From the NCBI GenBank assembly GCA_020829485.1, contig JAIVFU010000301.1, forward strand, positions 1-5,065: DNA of 5,065 nt. The letters are read 5' to 3'. The stretch is from Nostoc sp. CHAB 5834 (GTDB lineage Bacteria > Cyanobacteriota > Cyanobacteriia > Cyanobacteriales > Nostocaceae). A program made the translations under genes and the position numbers. This document shows positions 1-4,248 of the stretch, one piece after another. Below the pieces are notes generated by a model. That model was not told the DNA's origin. It searched no databases and saw only the letters and a list, made by a program, of their open reading frames with translations. The first letter of the stretch is position 1, and every line of letters starts with the position of its first letter.

Positions 1-653
1 CGTTACAAAATGGCGCTCAACTTATTGCCTCAACTTCAGGACTTGGTAATGCGGGGAATGTCAATGTTAATGTTACTGGTGCTGTTGATATTGCTGGAAG
101 AAACAGTGGAATTTTGAGCAGTGTGTCCACTGGTACAGTTGGCAATGGAGGTAACATTAGCATCGATTCTGGTTCCTTCTCATTACGCGATCGCGCTGAA
201 CTTAGTGCCTCAACTTCAGGACTTGGTAATGCAGGCACAATTAAAGTTAATACTGCTCAAGTAAATATTTCTGGTAGCAATTCAAACATTAACAGTGACT
301 TTCTCGTTAACTCTCAAAGTACGACGGGTACTGCTGGAGATATTATCCTTACCTCACCTAGAATTACCTTAGATAACACTGGCACACTCAACGCCCAATC
401 TGCATCGGGTAATGGTGGCGACATCAACTTACAAACTGATTTACTGCTTCTGCGTCGTGGCGCTCAAATTCCTACTAGCGCAGGCACAGCCTTAACTGGT
501 GGTAATGGCGGCAATATCTCTATTAACACTTCAGGAATCTTAATAGCAGTCAAGCCTGTTCCTGAACCAACTTTACCATTCAGTGTGTTTGCAATTGCTG
601 CTTTTTATGCTGCTTGGAGGTTAAAACGTAAGCACAAGCAAATAACTTTTTGA
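1..653 (+). CDS. C-terminal part of a haemagglutinin-repeat (TpsA-like) surface protein with PEP-CTERM tail
   Basis: The frame is open from base 3 to the TGA at 651-653 (216 codons), so this is the 3' end of a gene that begins outside the window. The TTG at 114 is internal, not a start. The sequence is Gly/Asn/Ser/Thr-rich with alternating hydrophobic residues (motifs such as GNGGNISI and STSGLGNAG), typical of right-handed beta-helix repeats of filamentous-haemagglutinin-like proteins common in cyanobacteria. A 60-residue unit repeats at the start. The segment LRRGAQIPTSAGTA followed by GGNGGNISINTSG is a known landmark of these proteins, which normally continue with more repeats. Here the chain passes almost at once into VPEP, a hydrophobic stretch and a basic end (RLKRKHK), a PEP-CTERM sorting signal. 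The product is expected to be exported and processed at the envelope. The family call is strong; the ligand or role is unknown. Confidence 0.88.
   Translation, partial: LQNGAQLIASTSGLGNAGNVNVNVTGAVDIAGRNSGILSSVSTGTVGNGGNISIDSGSFSLRDRAELSASTSGLGNAGTIKVNTAQVNISGSNSNINSDFLVNSQSTTGTAGDIILTSPRITLDNTGTLNAQSASGNGGDINLQTDLLLLRRGAQIPTSAGTALTGGNGGNISINTSGILIAVKPVPEPTLPFSVFAIAAFYAAWRLKRKHKQITF
27..232 (+). repeat. 60-codon direct repeat inside the haemagglutinin gene
   Basis: An identical 26-base stretch occurs at 27-52 and again at 207-232, exactly 180 bases (60 codons) apart. It encodes ASTSGLGNA in both copies, and the flanking residues are also similar (AQLIASTSG versus AELSASTSG). This is a tandem beta-helix repeat unit. 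High nucleotide identity suggests recent duplication or gene conversion between units. Confidence 0.85.
558..650 (+). other. PEP-CTERM sorting signal
   Basis: The last 31 residues of the haemagglutinin-repeat protein read VPEP, then a hydrophobic helix (LPFSVFAIAAFYAAW), then a basic cluster (RLKRKHK). This three-part layout is the PEP-CTERM signature recognised by exosortase-type transpeptidases in bacteria that make extracellular polysaccharide. No exosortase gene is visible in the window, so processing is inferred from the family. Confidence 0.85.
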
Positions 654-662
654 AAGCTTATC

Positions 663-698
663 TTGGCGAAAAAATCAACACAAGCTAGCCCCCGCCAA
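663..698. terminator. Possible weak bidirectional terminator between convergent genes
   Basis: The 48-bp gap between the convergent stop codons holds TTGGCG (663-668) and its reverse complement CGCCAA (693-698), separated by 24 bases. Read on the minus strand, a T-run lies inside the loop rather than after the stem. The position suits a shared terminator, but the long loop and lack of a downstream U-tract make it weak. Confidence 0.25.
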
Positions 699-701
699 TA
701 A

Positions 702-2030
702 CTATAGTATCTGTAGCAAAGTTTCTATAGCTTTCTGTTTTTGAGGATCTGCTCCTTGAGCATATTCTAAAGAGAATGAAACGTTAATATCTGGTGTAAC
801 GCCCTTACCCTCCAACCTTTGATTATTGTTAAGAAACACATTTGTGACTGCTACATAAAGCAGGCTCCCATCTTGCATTATAAAAGGGCGACCAGCAACT
901 ACTGCTCCCGCAGTTTTAGTGCCAATAACTAGCCCAATTTTCCCTTCCTGAAAGCTGAATGCGAGAATTTCTTTACTACTGCGGCTTCCTTCATTTACCA
1001 TCATAACCACAGGTTTTTTCCATTGATAGTTATAGGTATATTGCCTGCGATCGCGTTGAATATTAGTTATACTTGGACTCGGTTTGGCAGTGAAGATGTT
1101 GAGATAACTAATATCTCCGCCACCCCATCCGTCTCTGAGATCCAAAATTAACGCGTCGGCATTTTTAAAGCGACCATAGATTAATTCGTCCTGAAGTTCT
1201 TGCTGGTATGGGTCAGCTGCATTTGACCAAATATGAATATAGCCAATTTTTTTACCTTCTTGCTCAATTATCTGAATACTGGCGGTTTGAGCTGACAAGA
1301 ACATTGTGCTTGCATCAAATATCTTCGGCACAACTGCAATTTCTTGGCGGCTGCTGGGTTCAAGCGAGCGCTGTATCAACAACTTGACCGTTTGTCCCGC
1401 TTTTCCCGCAAAAGAGTTTATTGGGTGATATTTACTACCATTAACGCTAATAATCTGATCACCTACTTTTAAGCCACTTTTTGCAGTAGGGCTGCCATCA
1501 AGAATAGAACTAACAAAGGTCTTACCATTAATATCTTTAGTAAATAAACCAATACCAGTGTATTCAATTTTGCCTTTCGGAAAAAACTGTTTTAATTGCT
1601 TGTGTAATTCACTACTTCTAGGCTGAAAAATTCCTAGAAGTTGGTAGTAAGCAGGTTCATCTTGAGTATAGAAACGAGTATGAGAAGTCTGGAGTTCAGA
1701 AAGCATCTGATTGATTACAGTCGTCAAGGCTTCATTTGACTTCAATTGGACTATTTGAGCTTTATACTTTTCCCTAATTCCTTTCCAATTCACTCCATTA
1801 AATTGTGTATCGTAAAAGTTATCATTTACTGTTTGCCAAACTTGCTCAAAAATTTGAGTTTGCGGTTTTGCTAATGTTGGCAACAAAGGTGAAATCAACC
1901 ACAGCACAACTAAAATGCAGATGCTTGAAACAACTGCCATAGTTAAACGTCTTAAGAAAGATAATCGAAATATTTTCATCTTATTTTTACCGCTACGACT
2001 TGTATGAGCGATCCTATAGTTGCTCGTCAT
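702..2030 (-). CDS. PDZ-domain S41-family peptidase, exported or membrane-anchored
   Basis: A 442-residue protein. An N-terminal basic segment (RLSFLRRLT, 22-30) is followed by a hydrophobic stretch (about 31-50) and TLA-KP, a signal peptide or anchor. Residues about 58-125 resemble the S41 N-terminal helical domain, including LQTSHTRFY with His117. A PDZ domain spans about 158-235 (YTGIGLF; GSPTAKSGLKVGDQIISVNG). The protease core, about 260-420, has IGYIHI, ALILDLRDGWGGG, NEGSRSSKEI (probable nucleophile Ser351), IGTKTAGA and GKGVTPD. In C-terminal processing peptidases the dyad Lys is 25 residues after the Ser; here that position is Ala376. A Ser/His arrangement like tricorn or nisin-resistance protein is therefore more likely, which is inference. 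Met18 (codon at 1979) gives a more compact signal peptide than Met1, and neither start has a convincing ribosome binding site. Its substrate is unknown and probably periplasmic. Confidence 0.9.
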   Translation of the reverse strand: MTSNYRIAHTSRSGKNKMKIFRLSFLRRLTMAVVSSICILVVLWLISPLLPTLAKPQTQIFEQVWQTVNDNFYDTQFNGVNWKGIREKYKAQIVQLKSNEALTTVINQMLSELQTSHTRFYTQDEPAYYQLLGIFQPRSSELHKQLKQFFPKGKIEYTGIGLFTKDINGKTFVSSILDGSPTAKSGLKVGDQIISVNGSKYHPINSFAGKAGQTVKLLIQRSLEPSSRQEIAVVPKIFDASTMFLSAQTASIQIIEQEGKKIGYIHIWSNAADPYQQELQDELIYGRFKNADALILDLRDGWGGGDISYLNIFTAKPSPSITNIQRDRRQYTYNYQWKKPVVMMVNEGSRSSKEILAFSFQEGKIGLVIGTKTAGAVVAGRPFIMQDGSLLYVAVTNVFLNNNQRLEGKGVTPDINVSFSLEYAQGADPQKQKAIETLLQIL

Positions 2031-2115
2031 TAAAATTTACGCCGAGCGAACGCAGGGCTGGAGCGTACAAATCAAATAATTCTTGTTCTACTGAATCGGC
2101 AGACCAGAACCACAT
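2014..2115 (-). CDS. Possible 33-residue ORF upstream of the S41 gene
   Basis: ATG at 2115 to TAG at 2016-2014 encodes a 33-residue peptide beginning MWFWSADSVEQELFDLYAPA and ending NFNDEQL. An AGGAG lies 13 bases upstream of the ATG, a rather long spacing. The composition (mixed charged and aromatic residues) looks more like protein than random sequence. It overlaps the annotated S41 start (2030) in another frame by 17 bases, which could permit translational coupling; if the S41 gene starts at Met18 (1979) there is no overlap. I do not recognise the peptide. It could also be the decayed end of an older upstream gene. Confidence 0.3.
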   Translation of the reverse strand: MWFWSADSVEQELFDLYAPALRSLGVNFNDEQL

Positions 2116-2141
2116 AAGAAAAAGAAAACTCCTGCTGAGTG

Positions 2142-2165
2142 GCTAAATAAAATTTAGCATTTAGC
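2142..2165. repeat. Small hairpin plus direct repeat (GCTAAAT / ATTTAGC)
   Basis: GCTAAAT (2142-2148) and ATTTAGC (2152-2158) form a perfect 7-bp stem around an AAA loop, and a second ATTTAGC follows directly at 2159-2165. The element lies in the gap upstream of the S41 gene and just before the molybdo-enzyme relic. Its function is unknown; it may be a scar or a regulatory site. Confidence 0.4.
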
Positions 2166-2264
2166 ATGGGAAGTGTTGATGTGGAAACAAGTAGCGATCG
2201 CCAGGTCTATCACGCTACAGGCAAACGGATTCGCGATCTGCCCATTACAGACAAGCTACTGTAA
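2166..2264 (+). pseudogene. Relic of the C-terminus of a xanthine dehydrogenase/aldehyde oxidase molybdenum subunit
   Basis: A 32-codon frame ends at TAA 2262-2264 with VYHATGKRIRDLPITDKLL. From knowledge of the family, molybdopterin-binding subunits of xanthine dehydrogenase/aldehyde oxidoreductases typically end with something like AIANAVYHATGxRVRDLPIT(x)DKLL, so this is the last ~20 codons of such a gene. Immediately upstream, the HIP1 site GCGATCGCCA in the shifted frame reads A-I-A-(N), the expected preceding residues. A 5-base deletion between CCA and GGTCTAT would explain the frame change. Upstream of that, homology is not visible. The intact enzyme would have been ~700 residues or more, so only a tail remains. 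It is on the same strand as the truncated reductase that follows. Confidence 0.6.
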
Positions 2265-2275
2265 TAAGAGTGCTT

Positions 2276-2297
2276 TCAAAACGACTTGTAGTTTTGA
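2276..2297. promoter_or_regulatory. Inverted repeat upstream of the truncated reductase; possible operator
   Basis: TCAAAAC (2276-2282) and GTTTTGA (2291-2297) are perfect 7-bp inverted arms with an 8-base spacer, 33 bases before the reductase ATG. It is followed by an A-run rather than a T-run, so it is a poor terminator for the plus strand. The size and position fit an operator for a small dimeric repressor, but no regulator is adjacent. Confidence 0.35.
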
Positions 2298-2330
2298 TAA
2301 AAAAAATGAGTAAATAAGCAGGCACAACCA

Positions 2331-2747
2331 ATGACTAGTTCAATTAACCAACAAATCTTACTCAAAAGCCGTCCGCTTGGAGAACCGAAAGAGAGCGATT
2401 TTGCCCTTGTCGAAACACCAATTCTAGAACCAGGGGAAGGTGAAGTCCTCAATCGGACGATCTACCTGTCCCTTGACCCTTATATGCGCGGTCGCGAGTC
2501 TTATGCTGCTCCAGTAGAACTGGGGTCTGTGATGGTCGGTGGCACAGTTAGCCAAGTGATTAAATCTAACCATCCCCAATTCTCAACCGGAGATTTTGTG
2601 CTTGGTTATGACGGCTGGCAAGCCTATGGCATATCGAAAGGCGAAACTTTGCGTAAGCTTGACCCCAATCAAGCTTGCATTTCCTATGCGTTGGGTGTAA
2701 CAGGAATGCCCGGAATGACGACATACTTTCAGCAATTCTCATTTTGA
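2331..2747 (+). pseudogene. 5' fragment of a zinc-independent medium-chain reductase (CurA/YncB/prostaglandin-reductase type)
   Basis: The 138-codon frame starts MTSSINQQILLKSRPLGEP and contains LSLDPYMRGR (about 46-55), a strong signature of the NADP-dependent CurA/YncB/leukotriene B4 dehydrogenase branch of the medium-chain dehydrogenase/reductase superfamily. Homology runs through GVTGMPGMTTYF to residue 133 (base 2729), then ends in five unrelated residues (QQFSF) and TGA. Family members are about 335-345 residues long; the whole NADP-binding Rossmann domain (the expected AAAGAVGS-type loop) is missing and is not found elsewhere in the window. These enzymes reduce activated C=C bonds of enones using NADPH, which this fragment cannot do. 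The ribosome binding site is weak (AGCAGG about nine bases upstream). The break coincides with the start of AT-rich DNA, indicating an insertion or deletion junction. Confidence 0.85.
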
Positions 2748-3164
2748 AAAAAAATCAGATAAAATTCTCTTGTTTAAATAGAGAACTTGTGTCGAACCAT
2801 CATTTTTTGACAAATAATTATCATCCAACACTAGAGATAGACAGTTTTTTAAAAATCTGCCCATAAAAAATTGATTTCAACTCATAAATCCAGTTGAAAT
2901 TCTAACCAACTTTGTAGTTTTTATTGATAAATAACTTTCTCTTCCTCTTTCAATATATTGACATTTTTTAACTAGAATTTACTTTTTTGAATGGGACATA
3001 TTCTCTCATAATAAAGGAGAAAAAATCTGACCAATCTTTAAACAATAAAAATTTTAAGAGGGTACGAATATCATTAAAGAAAGAAGTCCGAGTTACTAAT
3101 AAATCACGATGGTTTAAAAACGTGGGTGCAATGCTCACATTGGATTAACCCATACATCTGAAGT
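2730..3164. other. AT-rich gene-poor island, probable insertion remnant
   Basis: From the reductase break at about 2730 the base composition changes abruptly: bases 2941-3060 contain 29 G or C out of 120 by hand count, against 35 of 60 in 4381-4440 of the Rieske gene. No gene is recognisable. Small minus-strand frames exist. 2739-2864 gives 41 residues from MGRFLKNCLSL. 2968-3138 gives 56 residues from a GTG and includes HRDLLVTRTSFF and KDWSDFFSFIMREYVPF, which looks somewhat protein-like. A third frame starting near 3155 reads MYGLIQCEHCTHVFKPS, with one CxxC. None has a convincing start signal or a family I can name. The DNA could be a decayed mobile element. Confidence 0.55.
2874..2900. 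repeat. 9-bp perfect inverted repeat in the AT-rich island
   Basis: ATTTCAACT (2874-2882) and AGTTGAAAT (2892-2900) form a perfect 9-bp stem with a 9-base loop. There is no U-tract directly after the stem on either strand, so it is not a typical intrinsic terminator. It may be a leftover from a mobile element or a binding site. Confidence 0.45.
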
Positions 3165-3326
3165 TCAAGTCACATCAGAACTAACAGACTCCTTATAGGG
3201 AAAACCACAGTAAGGACAGAAGCGGAATTTCACCGATGTAATCGGTTCCTTACACCTGGCACAACTATTACGTAACCCAGTCCCGCACAAAAAACAGAAC
3301 TTAGACCTGGGCAATTTAAAATTCAA
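3165..3326 (-). pseudogene. Truncated double-zinc-ribbon ORF
   Basis: The minus-strand frame runs from a TTG at 3326 (another at 3314) to TGA at 3167-3165, 53 codons. It contains three CxxC pairs in the order KFCFLCGTGL, SCARCK and FRFCPYCGFPYK. A complete double zinc ribbon has four pairs (CxxC...FCxxCG, then CxxC...FCxxCG); the first is missing here, so the fragment looks N-terminally truncated. There is no ATG and no ribosome binding site, and an in-frame TGA sits directly upstream beside a HIP1 site. Such ribbons usually bind zinc structurally and are attached to signalling or regulatory proteins; the partner domain cannot be told. It could alternatively be a very small expressed protein starting at TTG. 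Confidence 0.5.
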
Positions 3327-3392
3327 TCAGGCGATCGCTAGAAACCGGAAGTGAAAAGTTGTTTGAACCAGTGTATTCCTCTTCTGAGTACC

Positions 3393-3530
3393 CTAACGAG
3401 CGCTAGGCGTTGAGGCAGACTCCACAAACTGTTTTCCACAATCCTTGCAGCGATAGCACTGCTTTCCCCGACGATGCCCGTTTTTTGATAACTGTTGCGA
3501 TTGACAATGGGGGCATATCATTACTTTCAT
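3393..3530 (-). mobile_element. IS1-type transposase 5' fragment (zinc-ribbon part) fused to the TetR gene
   Basis: An internal ATG at 3530 (Met223 of the fusion) is preceded by a GAGGG five bases upstream and starts MKVMICPHCQSQQLSKNG, just as a stand-alone IS1-like InsA-type protein would. The frame stops after QFVESASTPSAR. The helix-turn-helix and DDE parts of a transposase are absent. A short shifted frame just past the stop reads GYSEEEYTG, reminiscent of the GYSxEV segment that follows the finger in cyanobacterial IS1-like transposases, but it decays at once. No terminal inverted repeats or target duplication could be identified with confidence, so this is a remnant rather than a complete element. 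Confidence 0.6.
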
Positions 3531-4196
3531 TACATCCCTCAACTGATTGTCCCCTATATATGGCTCTAAATATGACACCATCAAATCCTCAATTTGCTGC
3601 GTCAAGCGTTGGCGGTGATCCCGATCCCGACTGCGAAGTGCCGCCAATATAACCGCATTGCTACCATGCACACACACTTCTGCAAGCAAGTTACACTGTT
3701 CATCGGCGAGGGCAGGATTTCGCTGCTGCAAGATATTTGCCATGAAATTGATCGCCTCCTGAGTCATGCTGTCATCGATGGTCTGGAAAATCTCCCGTGC
3801 CAAATAAAATTGCACAAACACCACCCGCGATACTGGCTCTTCAAACATTTGTGCGATCGCCCTTACCAAAGCATGAATCATCTGACGCAGTGGTAACTCA
3901 ACGATTCCAGATGCTATTGCCTGGGCATATAATGACTTCACCCGCTCCGTATGGCGTAATTCCATTGCCTTGAAAATAGCGGCTTTATCAGGAAAAAATT
4001 GATAAAGAGAGCCGATTGCAGTCCCTGAGAAAGCTGCAATCAGATGAGTGGTGGCGGCTTCATAACCCACTTCATCGAATACAGCCGCCGCCGCATCCAA
4101 AATTTTTTCGACGCGTTCTTTGCCACGCTGTTGTTTGGGTTGGCGACGCAGGTTGCTGAACAACGGAGTGCTTGACGAACATGAATGTTCTGTCAT
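3393..4196 (-). CDS. TetR-family transcriptional regulator with C-terminal IS1-type zinc ribbon
   Basis: A 267-residue protein. Residues about 25-78 form a TetR N-terminal DNA-binding domain: ERVEKILDAAAAVFDEVGYEAATTHLIA, then the recognition-helix region TAIGSLYQFFPDKAAIF. Residues about 85-215 are the helical ligand/dimer domain (for example VFVQFYLAREIF, LLAEVCVHGSNAVILAALR), ending in SYLEPYIGD, where TetR proteins of this size normally stop. From about residue 223 a different domain begins: MKVMICPHCQSQQLSKNGH then CYRCKDCGKQFVES, with probable zinc ligands Cys228, Cys231, Cys250 and Cys253. It matches the N-terminal zinc finger of IS1-type (InsA) transposases. The frame is continuous, so a fusion protein is predicted. 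The gene is divergent from the Rieske oxygenase with a 52-bp gap, so it most likely represses that gene and itself. There is no ribosome binding site before ATG 4196, and the leader must be short. Confidence 0.9.
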   Translation of the reverse strand: MTEHSCSSSTPLFSNLRRQPKQQRGKERVEKILDAAAAVFDEVGYEAATTHLIAAFSGTAIGSLYQFFPDKAAIFKAMELRHTERVKSLYAQAIASGIVELPLRQMIHALVRAIAQMFEEPVSRVVFVQFYLAREIFQTIDDSMTQEAINFMANILQQRNPALADEQCNLLAEVCVHGSNAVILAALRSRDRDHRQRLTQQIEDLMVSYLEPYIGDNQLRDVMKVMICPHCQSQQLSKNGHRRGKQCYRCKDCGKQFVESASTPSAR

Positions 4197-4201
4197 ATTT
4201 T

Positions 4202-4220
4202 AGAAACACGACGTATTTCT
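4202..4220. promoter_or_regulatory. Palindromic operator candidate in the TetR/Rieske divergent promoter
   Basis: AGAAACACGACGTATTTCT is a 19-bp palindrome in which eight of nine base pairs match around the central A (mismatch C4207/A4215). It begins six bases upstream of the tetR start codon and ends 28 bases before the Rieske start codon. TetR dimers usually bind palindromes of about this length between divergent genes, so it is the best candidate site for autoregulation and control of the oxygenase. Binding is inferred, not shown. Confidence 0.6.
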
Positions 4221-4235
4221 CACAATTTTATCTCT

Positions 4236-4242
4236 AAAGGAG
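4236..4242 (+). promoter_or_regulatory. Strong ribosome binding site of the Rieske gene
   Basis: AAAGGAG followed by a 6-base spacer to ATG 4249. It is the only strong Shine-Dalgarno sequence placed at an ideal distance from a start codon in the window, and it fixes the start of the Rieske gene. Confidence 0.85.
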
Positions 4243-4248
4243 AACACC

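Larger units (their letters stand above)
187..3860. repeat. Five HIP1 octamers (GCGATCGC)
   Basis: The palindrome GCGATCGC occurs at 187-194, 1047-1054, 2194-2201, 3331-3338 and 3853-3860. This is far denser than expected by chance for an 8-mer in 5 kb and is the hallmark highly iterated palindrome of many cyanobacterial genomes. Three copies are inside the haemagglutinin, S41 and TetR genes; the other two lie in or beside gene relics. Confidence 0.9.

Noticed and set aside
17..238. 73-residue minus-strand frame opposite the haemagglutinin repeats
   Set aside because: It mirrors the repeat sequence (it repeats ALPSPEVEA itself) and lies opposite a clearly coding frame, so it is a shadow of the real gene.
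2271..2310. Intrinsic terminator after the molybdo-enzyme relic
   Set aside because: The inverted repeat is AT-rich and followed by an A-run on the plus strand, so it lacks the U-tract needed on that strand.
2675..2866. 63-residue plus-strand frame starting inside the reductase fragment
   Set aside because: Its start is out of frame within conserved reductase codons and its remainder is AT-rich junction DNA with no recognisable motif.
2730..3400. CRISPR array, tRNA or other structured RNA in the gene-poor stretch
   Set aside because: There are no regularly spaced repeats and I see no tRNA-like cloverleaf or GG-TTCGA-type T-arm motif; only isolated small hairpins are visible.
3190..3554. Possible terminal inverted repeats of an IS: TATAGGGGACAATCAG on the minus strand near 3557-3542, and TATAGGGAAAACCACAG on the plus strand near 3194-3210
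   Set aside because: The match needs several gaps and mismatches, and the second copy lies within the zinc-ribbon frame. It is not good enough to define element ends.
3410..3896. Two plus-strand frames (3410-3652 and 3594-3896) opposite tetR
   Set aside because: The minus-strand TetR frame has clear family motifs throughout. These frames overlap each other and have no such signal.
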